This document shows positions 41,327 to 50,587 of a DNA stretch of 50,994 nucleotides, one piece after another; position 1 is the stretch's first letter; each line of letters opens with the position of its first letter. The notes under the pieces were generated by a model. It saw only the letters and a program-made list of their open reading frames with translations. It had not been told where the DNA came from and made no database searches. A program made the translations under genes and the position numbers. This stretch comes from Rhodospirillales bacterium (GTDB lineage: Bacteria > Pseudomonadota > Alphaproteobacteria > Rhodospirillales > GLO-3). Location: assembly GCA_003354135.1 (NCBI GenBank), contig PIVK01000020.1, positions 1 to 50,994 on the forward strand, written 5' to 3'.

Positions 41327-42193
41327 ATGATCCATCTTGAACAGGTATCGAAAACCTTCCGTCGGCGTCGTGTGCTGGACGGTGTATCGCTCGACATCGG
41401 CGCGGGCACACGCATCGCCCTGGTGGGCTCAAACGGTGCGGGAAAGACGACTTTGATCCGCTGTCTACTGGGCGAATACACCTGCGACGGCGGGGTCAGT
41501 ATCGATGGAATGGACCCCCGCAGCCACCGGCGCGAGGTTTTGGGCAAGGTGGGATTCGTGCCCCAGTTGCCGCCGCCTCTGAAGATGCCGGTGGGCGATC
41601 TGGTGCGGTTTGCCGCCGGCGTGGCGGAGGCCGACCCCGCCCGCATGGAAGAGGTCGCGGGGCGATTGGGTCTCGACATGGACACCGTGTGCCGCCAGGC
41701 CTTCGTCAAGCTGTCGGGCGGGCAAAAGCAGAAACTCCTGATCGGCATCGCCTTGGGTCGCGACACCGGGCTTTTGATCATGGACGAGCCTGCCGCCAAC
41801 CTGGATCCGGAGAGTCGGCGCGTCTTCTTCAATATCCTGGCGGAGCGCGAGCGCGAGGCCCCGGAGACTGTGATGATCGTCTCCAGCCACCGTTTGGACG
41901 AGGTGGCGCCGCTGGTCAACCGGGTCATCGAACTCGACCGGGGCCAAGTGGTTCTGGACGACCGCGTTGAGGACGCAGTGGACTTGACCGCCAGTCTCGT
42001 TTGCACCGTCGATGTGCCGCGCCCGGACGAGGCGCTCGCCAAGGCGCTTGGCGAATGGAAATTCGAAGCGGACGCCGGTGGGCTCCGCTGGCAGGGCGCG
42101 GTGGCCGGGCCGGACCGGCTGCGCTTTCTCGGCACCGTGTCGCGCTACGCTGGGCTCATCTCCGGCCTCACCATGACGGAGGCCGGCAAATGA
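41327..42193 (+). CDS. nosF: NosF, ABC transporter ATPase
   Basis: The 288-aa ATPase has Walker A GSNGAGKTTLIRCLLG (residues 35-50), a Q-loop near FVPQLPPPLK, signature KLSGGQKQKLLIG and Walker B LLIMDEPAANLDPES, then the switch His in IVSSHRLDEV. With NosY it energises maturation of the CuZ site of NosZ through NosD. It begins 5 bases after nosH and overlaps nosY by ATGA. Confidence 0.95.
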   Translation: MIHLEQVSKTFRRRRVLDGVSLDIGAGTRIALVGSNGAGKTTLIRCLLGEYTCDGGVSIDGMDPRSHRREVLGKVGFVPQLPPPLKMPVGDLVRFAAGVAEADPARMEEVAGRLGLDMDTVCRQAFVKLSGGQKQKLLIGIALGRDTGLLIMDEPAANLDPESRRVFFNILAEREREAPETVMIVSSHRLDEVAPLVNRVIELDRGQVVLDDRVEDAVDLTASLVCTVDVPRPDEALAKALGEWKFEADAGGLRWQGAVAGPDRLRFLGTVSRYAGLISGLTMTEAGK

Positions 42194-43017
42194 AGAACTT
42201 GTGGCTGACTGCCAAGCTCGATATCGCGGAATCGTTCCGCGCCCGCTGGTTCTTGATCTACGCCCTTATCTTCGGCGGTGTCCTGGTGGCGCTTCTGGTG
42301 ACGGGGCTGACCGAGTCCCGCATTATGGGGTTCACCGGCCTGTCCAGGCTGCTGCTCACCTACATCCAGATCTGCGTCGCCATCCTGCCCGTGTTCATAT
42401 TGATCACCACGGTCCGTTCGGTGGCGGGCGACCGTGAAGCGGGCGTGTTCGAATACCTGCTGTCACTCCCCGTTGCCTTGGCTGCTTGGTACTGGGGAAA
42501 GATGGCCGGGCGCTTTCTGGTCATCTTCTCGCCGGTGGTGCTGGCGATCACGCTGGCGGCTGTCTGGGCGGCGCTCCGGGGATTCGGCGTGCCCTGGGCC
42601 GAGTTCCTGTTCAGCATTGTCCTGCTGCTGTCCTTGAGCTGGTGTTTTCTCGGCATTGGTATGCTGATTTCCACTCTGACGCGCTCGCCTGACGTGGCAC
42701 AGGGGTCGGCCTTCATGGTGTGGCTGGTGCTTCTGTTGTTCCTCGACCTTGTCTTTTTGGGGTTGATGATTCAGGAGCAGATGCCGGCTGAGAGCATTGT
42801 TGGTATCGCGCTCGCCAACCCGATGCAGGTCTTCCGCACCGCCACCATGGTGCTGTTCGATCCGCAGTTGATGATGATGGGACCGGCGGCCTACGTGATC
42901 CTGGATGCCTTCGGGCGAGCGGGCTACCTAGTGTTCGGCATCCTCTATCCCTTTGCGCTGGGTACGGTGGCGGCCGGTCTGGGCTTCGTCATCTTCCGCC
43001 GAGGGGATCTGCCATGA
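42190..43017 (+). CDS. nosY: NosY, ABC transporter permease
   Basis: The 275-aa integral membrane protein has six predicted helices (e.g. FLIYALIFGGVLVALLVTGL; IQICVAILPVFILITTV; FLVIFSPVVLAITLAAVWA; LVLLLFLDLVFLGLMI). The ABC-2 coupling segment SVAGDREAGVFEYLLSLPV is typical of NosY. It pairs with NosF. The start is taken at 42190 because it overlaps the nosF stop as ATGA; a longer open frame reaches back inside nosF and is rejected. Its own stop overlaps the next cytochrome's ATG. Confidence 0.94.
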   Translation: MKNLWLTAKLDIAESFRARWFLIYALIFGGVLVALLVTGLTESRIMGFTGLSRLLLTYIQICVAILPVFILITTVRSVAGDREAGVFEYLLSLPVALAAWYWGKMAGRFLVIFSPVVLAITLAAVWAALRGFGVPWAEFLFSIVLLLSLSWCFLGIGMLISTLTRSPDVAQGSAFMVWLVLLLFLDLVFLGLMIQEQMPAESIVGIALANPMQVFRTATMVLFDPQLMMMGPAAYVILDAFGRAGYLVFGILYPFALGTVAAGLGFVIFRRGDLP

Positions 43018-43673
43018 GGGCCTTGGGCCCAATTGCCGCCATTTTATTCTTTTTTCCGGTCGCCGCGCTCGCGGAGACATTCGAATACGACGAATACCTG
43101 GGCGAGGAGATCAACCGCACCTGCGCCGGTTGCCACGGTCCCAACGGTCAGGGCGGCGGCGGCGGGGGCTATCCCCGGCTCGCGGGGATGTCGGCAAAGT
43201 ACATCTCCGGCCAACTGCGGAAGTTCAAATCGCGGGAACGCGAAAACATCCCCATGCTGCCCTTTTCCAACGATCGCGAGCTGCCGGAAGAAGACCTGGT
43301 GCAGATCGCCGAGTTCCTGTCCCGCATCAGGTTGCAGACTTTCCTGCCGGTCCAGAATCCCAACAATCTGATGGACGGTTACGAACGTCTCAAACAGGCC
43401 AAACAGGTCCTGAAAATTCCTCGGGAGCCGGGCGATACGGAGGCGGGACGCGATCTCTACCGCGAGGACTGCGCGCTGTGCCACGGCAAGACCGGCTATG
43501 GCAAAAAGAAAGCGCCGCTTCTGGCGGGTCAGTATATCGTGTACCTGCGCGTCCAGATCCAACGTTTCCTTGCTGGCGAGCGGACTCACGAGGATCCGGA
43601 CGAGCTGTTCAGGGAGCGTTCGCCGGAAGACTGGCAGAACCTCTGGGCCTACGTGTCTATCCTGGACGACTGA
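43014..43673 (+). CDS. Third dihaem cytochrome c of the nos cluster
   Basis: The 219-aa protein has a signal peptide (LGPIAAILFFFPVAALA) and two haem sites CAGCH (near residue 37) and CALCH (near 155), with GGYPRLAGMSAKYISGQL and KKAPLLAGQYIVYLRVQIQ as the paired c4-type blocks. Translation is coupled to nosY (ATGA overlap), which ties it firmly to N2O reduction. No nosL or nosX follows. The gene ends 12 bases before a converging gene, with no terminator seen. Confidence 0.9.
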   Translation: MRALGPIAAILFFFPVAALAETFEYDEYLGEEINRTCAGCHGPNGQGGGGGGYPRLAGMSAKYISGQLRKFKSRERENIPMLPFSNDRELPEEDLVQIAEFLSRIRLQTFLPVQNPNNLMDGYERLKQAKQVLKIPREPGDTEAGRDLYREDCALCHGKTGYGKKKAPLLAGQYIVYLRVQIQRFLAGERTHEDPDELFRERSPEDWQNLWAYVSILDD

Positions 43674-43685
43674 CTTCGGGCCTCA

Positions 43686-43877
43686 TCAGAATGCCCAGAT
43701 GATTCCCGTCATGAGCACAAACAGAACAGCCGCTTGCAGGCGGTCGTCGGCTAGGCCCTTGCCGCTCGCCCCGGCCTCGGGGGCCAGGTCGACCGGGCGG
43801 AAGACGGCGTCCGCTGGGCGGGAGAGCCGGGTCTGCACCGTATCGAGGCCGTTCATCAGTACTTGCCCCCCGCTCAT
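43686..43877 (-). CDS. Small protein with one C-terminal membrane helix, 63 aa
   Basis: The frame reads MSGGQVLMNGLDTVQTRLSR ... GLADDRL followed by a hydrophobic end (QAAVLFVLMTGIIWAF), suggesting a tail-anchored membrane protein. Its ATG overlaps the stop of the upstream START-like gene (ATGA), which supports translation and co-expression. No family is recognised. It converges on the end of the nos operon. Confidence 0.6.
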   Translation of the reverse strand: MSGGQVLMNGLDTVQTRLSRPADAVFRPVDLAPEAGASGKGLADDRLQAAVLFVLMTGIIWAF

Positions 43878-44338
43878 TGCTTCTGCCTCGGCGTGATGTC
43901 GCCGCGGGTGCCGTAGAATTCCCGCGCTCGCTTGGCAAACGCATCGATGAGCGCGTTCTCCAGGTTGCGGGTGAAGGGGCGGACGGCGGTTTCGAAGAAC
44001 CGCCGGCGGAACTCCTGTTCGATGGAAAGAGTCACTCGGGTGCCGCCTGTCTTGGCGGGTGTGAAGGTCCAGGTGATGCGAAGCCGCTTGAAGGGGCCGT
44101 CGGTGGAGCTGATCTCGATGGAGCGCGGCGGATCGAGAACGGCATGGGTCTCGAACCGCGTCCGGATCGGGCCGACGGCAAAGACGTTGTCGACGTCCAG
44201 ATGGTTTCCGGTCTTCCGTTTGATCTTCGCGTTCCGGCACCAGAAAAGGAAACGGGGATAGGACTCGACGTCGGCGGCGATCCGGAACAGCTGCTCCTGA
44301 TCGTACTGCGGGAGGTGGCGCTGGACGACGATTACCAT
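43874..44338 (-). CDS. COQ10/RatA-type START (SRPBCC) protein
   Basis: The 154-aa protein has the family start (VVQRHLPQYDQEQLFRIAAD), VESYPRFLFWCRNAKI, a hydrophobic-pocket sheet (LRITWTFTPA) and the long C-terminal helix (RPFTRNLENALIDAFAKRAR). This family binds ubiquinone (COQ10) or acts in the RatA line; quinone binding is the common view in alphaproteobacteria. The start MVIVVQ at 44338 is the family start; longer upstream frames are rejected. It diverges from the SUMF1-like gene and overlaps the small membrane protein gene. Confidence 0.85.
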   Translation of the reverse strand: MVIVVQRHLPQYDQEQLFRIAADVESYPRFLFWCRNAKIKRKTGNHLDVDNVFAVGPIRTRFETHAVLDPPRSIEISSTDGPFKRLRITWTFTPAKTGGTRVTLSIEQEFRRRFFETAVRPFTRNLENALIDAFAKRAREFYGTRGDITPRQKQ

Positions 44339-44398
44339 GGGATGAAGGTAACGGGAGATTGCCAAGCGGGCAACGGAGCTTGTACCATCGGACTTGTG

Positions 44399-45865
44399 AT
44401 GAGGATCTGGTTGAGTGCCGTTCTGGCTGTCTTTGTTCTGGTTCCGGGGGCTGAAGCGCAGCAGAAGCCACGGGCGATGGTCGATATCGTCACCATGATC
44501 GATGGTGAGATCCATCACGGGACGGTGGCGCTGGAGGGTCTCGTTATCGAGGCTCCCTACGGCACTGTTTCGGTACCCTTTGCGCGCATCCTGCGTGTCC
44601 AGGCGGCAGGTGACGCCGGGCACCACCTTTTCACGACCGAAGGCGAACGTTTCACGGGAAGGCTCCGGCATGACTCGGTGCCAATCCTGCGGGTACTGGA
44701 GGCGCCTTTGGAGCTGTCCCCAGCAGAGGTGGCAGATATAGAGTTCGCGCCGCGCGGCACGCGCATGGCCCTGGTTCCCGCGGCTGACGTCATGGAGATG
44801 CAGAACGGTGACGTCTTTCGTGCCCGGATTGACGGAGCGCACTTCCTTGTGACGGCCGAAGGGAGTCTGACACTGGTGGAGCGGCGAACGGTCCACATCA
44901 TTGACGTGGTGAACGACGGGGTGTTGGCCCAGGTGCGGGTCACCTTCAACTCCTCCGGCCGGTCGCTCACCGGTGTCCTGGCCAGCAGCGGCATCCCCGT
45001 TGTGCTGCGTCACGGGCAAAGTCTAACCTTGAACCCCGTGCATATGGCGACGCTGGGTTTGCGCGTCATGCAGCCGGGAAAGATGCACGTGGGGGCACTG
45101 GAATTCACCTTCCGCCGCCGGGCCGGTCCCTGGGACGTGGTGCGCGACCGGCTCCGTGACGACTCGCTGGGGCCGGAGATGGTGAGGGTTCGTGGCGGGG
45201 CCTTCAAAAGGGGGGACATCAACGGTAGCGGGGATGTGGACGAGCAGCCGCCGCGAGACATCATGCTCTCCAAGCCCTTCGCCATCGGCCTCTATGAGGT
45301 GACTTTCGACGATTATGACCGTTACTGCCGCGCCACCAACTGTCTGGCGCCCGAGGACGAGGGATGGGGGCGTGGGCGGCGCCCGGTGATCAACGTCTCC
45401 TGGGCCGAGGCGGTCGAATACACCCGCTGGCTGTCGGAGCAGACGGGTCACACCTACCGCCTGCCCTCCGACGCCGAATGGGAATATGCGGCGCGGTCCG
45501 GTACGGGGAGCCGCTTCTGGTGGGGGGACACGCCCGGCGAAGCGCGGGCCAACTGCGCCGAATGCCTGAGCCTGTGGGACGCGGAGAAAACAGCGCGGGT
45601 CGGCAAGTTCCCGCCCAATCCCTTTGGGCTCCACGATACGGCGGGCAACGTCTTCGAGTGGGTGGCCGACTGCTGGCACGATACCTTCGTGGACGCCCCG
45701 GCCGATGGTTCGGCGATCGAAAAGGAAGGCTGCGGCAAACGGGTGATCCGGGGCGGGGCCTGGAGTTTCCCGCCGACGGAGATGCGGTCGGCCAACCGCT
45801 GGCGTGACTTCCCGTCGCGATCCAGCGACGATACGGGCTTCCGTTTGGTCCGCGAACTCGATTGA
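44399..45865 (+). CDS. Secreted SUMF1/FGE-like protein lacking the catalytic cysteines
   Basis: The 488-aa protein has a signal peptide (MRIWLSAVLAVFVLVPGAEA). A beta-rich N-terminal part of about 240 residues with repeated SVPFARILRVQAAG / ELSPAEVADIEF type blocks follows, then a formylglycine-generating-enzyme (SUMF1) domain from about residue 258 (LGPEMVRVRGGAFKRGDING; YRLPSDAEWEYAARSG; GLHDTAGNVFEWVADCW). True FGE ends with CxxRY...LGFRC, but here the end reads MRSANRWRDFPSRSSDDTGF, so both active Cys are missing. It is probably a binding or structural protein. Related domains occur beside denitrification genes (NirV); a link to the nos cluster is inference. Confidence 0.85.
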   Translation: MRIWLSAVLAVFVLVPGAEAQQKPRAMVDIVTMIDGEIHHGTVALEGLVIEAPYGTVSVPFARILRVQAAGDAGHHLFTTEGERFTGRLRHDSVPILRVLEAPLELSPAEVADIEFAPRGTRMALVPAADVMEMQNGDVFRARIDGAHFLVTAEGSLTLVERRTVHIIDVVNDGVLAQVRVTFNSSGRSLTGVLASSGIPVVLRHGQSLTLNPVHMATLGLRVMQPGKMHVGALEFTFRRRAGPWDVVRDRLRDDSLGPEMVRVRGGAFKRGDINGSGDVDEQPPRDIMLSKPFAIGLYEVTFDDYDRYCRATNCLAPEDEGWGRGRRPVINVSWAEAVEYTRWLSEQTGHTYRLPSDAEWEYAARSGTGSRFWWGDTPGEARANCAECLSLWDAEKTARVGKFPPNPFGLHDTAGNVFEWVADCWHDTFVDAPADGSAIEKEGCGKRVIRGGAWSFPPTEMRSANRWRDFPSRSSDDTGFRLVRELD

Positions 45866-45970
45866 AACCCTGCCAGGAAAAAGTTGTGGAGTTAGAACAA
45901 AAAAGGGTATTTACCGCATCTGCGTAATCGCTCACACTGTTCCGGTCCCCTGGGAGGGAGATCCTGAAAA

Positions 45971-47107
45971 ATGGCTAAGTGTGGATCAGCAAAAGACGCG
46001 GTCGTTATCGGTACGGACGGGCTTGATGCCCTAATCAAGCTGTTGGCCAAGGACGGCTACGACGTGATCGGCCCCCGGGTGGAAAGCGGTGCCGTGGTCC
46101 TTGAGCCGGTGGATGGAGTCGACGACCTGCCCGCCGGCTGGGCCGACGAACAGGACGGAGGCCATTACCGCCTCACCAAGATCGACAGCCCCGCAATTTT
46201 CGAACACGTGGTCGGTCCCCATACCTGGAAGCGTTACCTTTCCCCCCCCGCCCAGACCATCTTACGGGCCAGAAAACGGGGCAAGGGATTCTCGGTCGAA
46301 GAGGTGGTGGACGCGCCCAAATACGCATTGTTGGGGGTGCGGGCCTGTGATCTCAAGGCCATTTCATTGCAGGACCGGGTCTTCGACAATGGGGACTTCG
46401 TCGATAAGGGATACTTCGCCCGCCGCAACAAGGCCTTCGTCATTGCCGTCAACTGCACGCGGGCGGCTGGGACCTGCTTTTGTGTTTCCATGAATTCAGG
46501 GCCGGAGGCCAGTTGCGGCTTCGACCTCGGTCTGACCGAGATCCTGACCAAGACCAAACACGTCTTCTTGCTGGCGGCGGGCTCGGAGCGGGGCCGCAAG
46601 GCCATCGCGGAACTTAAAAAGAAAAAACAGGTCAAGGCGGCGGCGGCGGCAGACCGCGCGGCGGCGGCCAAGGCGGTCGACGCGGCGGCAAAATCCATGA
46701 AGCGCAAGATGCGCAAGGACGCCGCCAGACTGTTGGCCGCCAACCGCGAGCATCCGCGCTGGGAGGAGGTGGCGACCCGTTGCCTCAGCTGCGCCAATTG
46801 CACCATGGTCTGCCCCACCTGCTTCTGCTCGACGGTCGAGGACGTGACCGATCTCAAGGGCAAGACGGCAGAACGGGTGCGGCGCTGGGATTCCTGCTTC
46901 ACACATGATTTCAGCTACATCCATGGCGGCACGGTCAGGCGTTTGAGATCATCGCGCTACCGCCACTGGATCACCCACAAGCTCAGCACCTGGCATGACC
47001 AGTTCCAGACCCAGGGCTGCGTCGGCTGCGGGCGCTGCATCACATGGTGTCCGGTCGGCATCGACATCACGGAAGAAGTCCGGGAACTCGGCAAGAGGAG
47101 GACCTGA
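45971..47107 (+). CDS. hydB: Group 3b [NiFe] hydrogenase beta subunit (iron-sulfur)
   Basis: The 378-aa protein matches the beta subunit of sulfhydrogenase-type (group 3b) enzymes: an N-terminal domain ([38 protein letters not shown]) and two C-terminal [4Fe-4S] motifs, [16 protein letters not shown] from Cys271 and [12 protein letters not shown] from Cys350. A Lys/Ala-rich linker ([20 protein letters not shown], about residues 216-245) is inserted between the parts. It relays electrons between the gamma (flavin) and delta subunits. GGGAGGGAG lies before the ATG. It is the first gene of the operon. Confidence 0.92.
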   Translation: MAKCGSAKDAVVIGTDGLDALIKLLAKDGYDVIGPRVESGAVVLEPVDGVDDLPAGWADEQDGGHYRLTKIDSPAIFEHVVGPHTWKRYLSPPAQTILRARKRGKGFSVEEVVDAPKYALLGVRACDLKAISLQDRVFDNGDFVDKGYFARRNKAFVIAVNCTRAAGTCFCVSMNSGPEASCGFDLGLTEILTKTKHVFLLAAGSERGRKAIAELKKKKQVKAAAAADRAAAAKAVDAAAKSMKRKMRKDAARLLAANREHPRWEEVATRCLSCANCTMVCPTCFCSTVEDVTDLKGKTAERVRRWDSCFTHDFSYIHGGTVRRLRSSRYRHWITHKLSTWHDQFQTQGCVGCGRCITWCPVGIDITEEVRELGKRRT

Positions 47108-47110
47108 GAA

Positions 47111-47584
47111 ATGGCGCAGGCCGAAGGATTGGACAAGCTTTTGTCCGAACACCCGTTTTTTCGGGACATGGATACCAAGGTGCGGGGAATCGTCGCGGGC
47201 TGCGCCAAGAACGAGGTCTTCGAGGCCGGTCAGTACGTATTTAACGAAGGCGGTCAGGCCGATAAATTCTATATCCTGCGCCACGGCTCCATCGCCATCG
47301 AGGTGGACGTTCCGTCGCGCGAGCCCCTGATCCTGGAGACCGTCAACGACGGTGAGATCTTCGGCTGGTCGTGGATCGTGCCGCCGTACCGGAGGACCTT
47401 CGACGCGCGGACGTTGGAACTCTGCCGCATCGTCAGCCTGGACGCCAAATGCCTGCGCGGCAAGATGGAGAAGGACCATTCTCTGGGATACGAGTTCTAT
47501 AAGCGGTTCATCCCGGTGATGGCCGAGCGGTTGGGGGCGGCGCGCCTGCAGCTTCTCGACCTTTACGGGAACCCCAGGGCGTGA
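47111..47584 (+). CDS. Stand-alone cyclic-nucleotide-binding-domain protein
   Basis: The 157-aa protein is a Crp-type cNMP-binding beta-roll ([69 protein letters not shown]) plus a C-terminal helix pair, and has no helix-turn-helix DNA-binding domain. The phosphate cassette (normally GE-x-x-x-R-x-A) reads [19 protein letters not shown], so nucleotide binding is not assured. It is embedded between the beta and gamma hydrogenase genes (3 bases after hydB), so it is probably an allosteric or accessory subunit of the hydrogenase. Confidence 0.88.
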   Translation: MAQAEGLDKLLSEHPFFRDMDTKVRGIVAGCAKNEVFEAGQYVFNEGGQADKFYILRHGSIAIEVDVPSREPLILETVNDGEIFGWSWIVPPYRRTFDARTLELCRIVSLDAKCLRGKMEKDHSLGYEFYKRFIPVMAERLGAARLQLLDLYGNPRA

Positions 47585-47601
47585 ACGGAGGCAAAGGGAC
47601 T

Positions 47602-48429
47602 ATGGCCGATCCGATGACCCCGGAACCGTTCCGCATCGAGCGGGTGAGCAGGGAACTGGCGGACACCTTTACCCTCGATCTGGTGCCGGTGGGCGACAAA
47701 CGGGATTTCGACTTCCAGCCCGGCCAGTTCAACATGCTTTACCATTTTGGGGTCGGCGAGGTGCCGATCAGCATCTCGGGTGACGCCGGAACCAAAGGGC
47801 GGGTGACGCACACCGTCCGTGCCGTGGGCACGGTGACCGAGTCTATGGCCGATCTCAAGAAGGGCGACATGGTGGGCGTGCGCGGCCCCTTCGGCAGCAC
47901 GTGGCCCATGGAATTGGCTGAAGGCCATGACGTCGTGATCGTGACGGGCGGTATCGGCTTGGCTCCGCTGCGCCCTGCCATCTATCATGTGCTGGCCAAC
48001 CGCGGGAAGTACGGGCGCGTTGCCATTCTCTATGGTGCCCGCACGCCGTCCGATATCCTCTACCGCGAGGAACTGGAGGCCTGGAGCGCCCGGCTCGACG
48101 TCAGTGTCGAGGCCACCGTGGACACCGCCGGGACCGATTGGACAGGCAATGTGGGCGTGGTGACCAAGCTTCTGCCGCGGGGAAATTTCGATGGCCGCGA
48201 CGCGGTGGCCCTGGTCTGCGGACCCGAGGTCATGATGCGCTTCACGGTGCATGCTCTCAACGATCAAGGCGTGACCAACGACTGCATCTTCGTTTCCATG
48301 GAGCGCAACATGAAATGCGCGGTCGGGTTCTGCGGCCACTGCCAGTTCGGCAGCCGGTTCGTGTGCAAGGACGGCCCCGTGTTCCGCTTCGATCAGATTG
48401 AAGACATTTTCCGGGTGAAGGGGATCTGA
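47602..48429 (+). CDS. hydG: Group 3b hydrogenase gamma subunit (FAD/NAD(P)-binding)
   Basis: The 275-aa flavoprotein has a ferredoxin-NADP-reductase-like fold: FAD domain ([30 protein letters not shown]), NAD(P) domain ([35 protein letters not shown]) and a C-terminal [2Fe-2S] site ([20 protein letters not shown]). It exchanges electrons with NAD(P)H. ATG 47602 is preferred over GTG 47581 because GGAGGCAAAGGG lies just before it. Confidence 0.93.
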   Translation: MADPMTPEPFRIERVSRELADTFTLDLVPVGDKRDFDFQPGQFNMLYHFGVGEVPISISGDAGTKGRVTHTVRAVGTVTESMADLKKGDMVGVRGPFGSTWPMELAEGHDVVIVTGGIGLAPLRPAIYHVLANRGKYGRVAILYGARTPSDILYREELEAWSARLDVSVEATVDTAGTDWTGNVGVVTKLLPRGNFDGRDAVALVCGPEVMMRFTVHALNDQGVTNDCIFVSMERNMKCAVGFCGHCQFGSRFVCKDGPVFRFDQIEDIFRVKGI

Positions 48430-48431
48430 GC

Positions 48432-49205
48432 ATGGCCCGTAGGAAACCCAAACTCGCGGTCTGGAAATTCTCGTCCTGCGATGGCTGCCAGTTGAGCCTT
48501 TTGGGTTGTGAGGACGAACTGCTGGCGGTGGTCGGCGAGGTCGAGATCGCCTACTTCCTGGAGGCAACCCGGGCTCGGGTCAAGGGACCCTATGACGTGT
48601 CTCTGGTCGAGGGCTCGGTCACCACGCCGGAAGAGGTGGAGCGCATCCAGCAGGTGCGCCGCCAGTCGGGGCTGCTGGTCACCATCGGCGCCTGCGCCAC
48701 GGCCGGTGGAATCCAGGCGCTGAAGAACGTCAAGGACGTCAACCAGTTCATCGACGCCGTCTATGCCCACCCCGAATATATCGAGACCCTGGAGACATCG
48801 ACTCCGATCCAGGACCATGTGCCGGTGGATTTCGAGCTGCGCGGCTGCCCCATTTCCAAGGAGCAACTCCTGGAAGTGCTCAACGCGACCCTCAACGGGC
48901 GCGCCCCCAACGTTCCCAAATACAGCCAGTGCATCGAGTGCAAACGCACCGGCACCGTCTGCGTGATGGTGAGCCAGGGGCAGCCCTGTCTCGGGCCCGT
49001 GACCCAAGCCGGCTGCGGCAATGTGTGCCCGGCCTGCGAGCGCGGCTGCTTCGGCTGCTTCGGCCCCAAGGAGACGCCCAACATGGCGAGCCTGTCCCGG
49101 CGTATGGCGGAGCTGGGTATGGAGCGGCGCGAGATCAAACACTTCTATCGCTTGTTCACCGCCAACGCCGATGCGTTCCGGGAGGAGAGCAAGGGCCATG
49201 AGTAA
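48432..49205 (+). CDS. hydD: Group 3b hydrogenase delta (small) subunit
   Basis: The 257-aa small subunit has the proximal-cluster signature [15 protein letters not shown] (Cys16, Cys19), [14 protein letters not shown] with the third Cys, and [16 protein letters not shown] with the fourth. Further Cys pairs ([32 protein letters not shown]) bind extra [4Fe-4S] clusters. It has no Tat signal, consistent with a cytoplasmic enzyme. It starts 2 bases after hydG and overlaps the large-subunit gene by 8 bases. Confidence 0.94.
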   Translation: MARRKPKLAVWKFSSCDGCQLSLLGCEDELLAVVGEVEIAYFLEATRARVKGPYDVSLVEGSVTTPEEVERIQQVRRQSGLLVTIGACATAGGIQALKNVKDVNQFIDAVYAHPEYIETLETSTPIQDHVPVDFELRGCPISKEQLLEVLNATLNGRAPNVPKYSQCIECKRTGTVCVMVSQGQPCLGPVTQAGCGNVCPACERGCFGCFGPKETPNMASLSRRMAELGMERREIKHFYRLFTANADAFREESKGHE

Positions 49206-50517
49206 GAAACCGGCCGCCAAGAAGAAAGCCGCCAAGCGCACGATCAAGGTTGATGCCCTGGCCCGTGTCGAGGGCGAGGGCGCCCTTTACGTCCGGGTCA
49301 AGGGCGACGAGATCCAGGACGTAAAGTTCCGCATCTTCGAACCTCCGCGCTTTTTCGAGGCCTTCCTGCAGGGGCGCATGTTCTCCGACGCGCCCGATAT
49401 CACGGCACGCATCTGCGGCATTTGCCCCATGGCCTACATCATGGGGGCGGGCCAGGCGATGGAAGACGCCCTGGGCGTTACCGTGACCGGGCCGTTGCGC
49501 GACCTCCGGCGGATCGCCTACTGCGGCGAGTGGATCGAAAGCCATGTGCTTCATGCCGCCATGCTGCATGCACCGGACTTCCTGGGGCTGGACGACGCGC
49601 TTCTGATTGCCAAGGACAATCCGGAATTGGTGGGGACGGCCCTCCGCCTGAAGAAGCTGGGCAACACCATTTTGGAAGTCATCGGCGGGCGGGCTATCCA
49701 TCCCGTGAATTTCAAGGTAGGCGGTTTCTACAGCCTGCCCAAAAAGCGGGAGCTCAAGGCGCTCCGCGACGAGCTCAAATGGGGCATCGAGGCTTCGATA
49801 GGCATCGCCAAGGCCTTTGCCGGGTTCGATTTTCCGGACTTTGAATACGACTATACCTGCGTGTCGCTAAAGCACCCGGACGAATACGCCATCCACGAAG
49901 GCAGGATCGTTTCCAACCGCGGGCTCGACATCCCCGTGAACAAGTTTTTCGACCACTTTGACGAGGAACATGTGGAGCATTCCAACGCGCTCCACGGTGT
50001 CGCCAAGGCGGGGGGAACCTATTTGGTGGGTCCCAACGCGCGCTACAACAACAACTATTCACAGCTCTCGAAGCTAGCCAAGCGGACGGCCAAGGAGGCG
50101 GGCCTGGGCAAAGTCTGCAACAACCCCTACCGGAGCATCCTGGTACGCATGGTCGAGACCGTCTATGCCTGCGAGGAGGCCCTGCGCCTGATCGAGGCCT
50201 ACGAGGAACCCGATGCGTCCTGCGTCGCGGTGACGCCGAAAAAGGGTGCCGGCTACGGCTGCACCGAGGCGCCGCGCGGCATCTGCCTTCATCACTACAA
50301 ACTGGACAAGGACGGCCGCATCCAACTGGCCCGCATCCTGCCGCCGACGTCCCAGAATCAGAAACAGATCGAATTGGATCTAAGGGGTGTCGTCGCCGCC
50401 AACCTCGACATGAAGGACGAGGACCTGAAATGGCGTTGCGAACAGACCATCCGCAACTACGACCCGTGCATTTCCTGCGCCACCCACTTCCTCAAGCTGA
50501 CCGTCGAGCGCGAGTAG
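49198..50517 (+). CDS. hydA: Group 3b hydrogenase alpha (large, NiFe) subunit
   Basis: The 439-aa catalytic subunit holds the NiFe site with Cys72 and Cys75 in [12 protein letters not shown] and Cys424 and Cys427 in [10 protein letters not shown]. The nine residues after His430 (FLKLTVERE) should be cut off by the maturation protease encoded next. [15 protein letters not shown] near the N-terminus is typical. A Lys/Ala-rich head ([17 protein letters not shown]) precedes it. It oxidises or produces H2 with NAD(P) in the cytosol. The longer open frame within hydD is rejected because ATG 49198 follows the gene overlap. Confidence 0.95.
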   Translation: MSKKPAAKKKAAKRTIKVDALARVEGEGALYVRVKGDEIQDVKFRIFEPPRFFEAFLQGRMFSDAPDITARICGICPMAYIMGAGQAMEDALGVTVTGPLRDLRRIAYCGEWIESHVLHAAMLHAPDFLGLDDALLIAKDNPELVGTALRLKKLGNTILEVIGGRAIHPVNFKVGGFYSLPKKRELKALRDELKWGIEASIGIAKAFAGFDFPDFEYDYTCVSLKHPDEYAIHEGRIVSNRGLDIPVNKFFDHFDEEHVEHSNALHGVAKAGGTYLVGPNARYNNNYSQLSKLAKRTAKEAGLGKVCNNPYRSILVRMVETVYACEEALRLIEAYEEPDASCVAVTPKKGAGYGCTEAPRGICLHHYKLDKDGRIQLARILPPTSQNQKQIELDLRGVVAANLDMKDEDLKWRCEQTIRNYDPCISCATHFLKLTVERE

Positions 50518-50587
50518 GCGGGTAATACCAAGGTGCGGTGATAATGCCGGCGAGTTGTGCGTGGGCCGATATACCGGGAGGTGCGAT

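Noticed and set aside
42001-42189. Longer NosY start within nosF
   Set aside because: The ATGA overlap at 42190 and the family start MKNLWLTAKLD decide for the shorter form.
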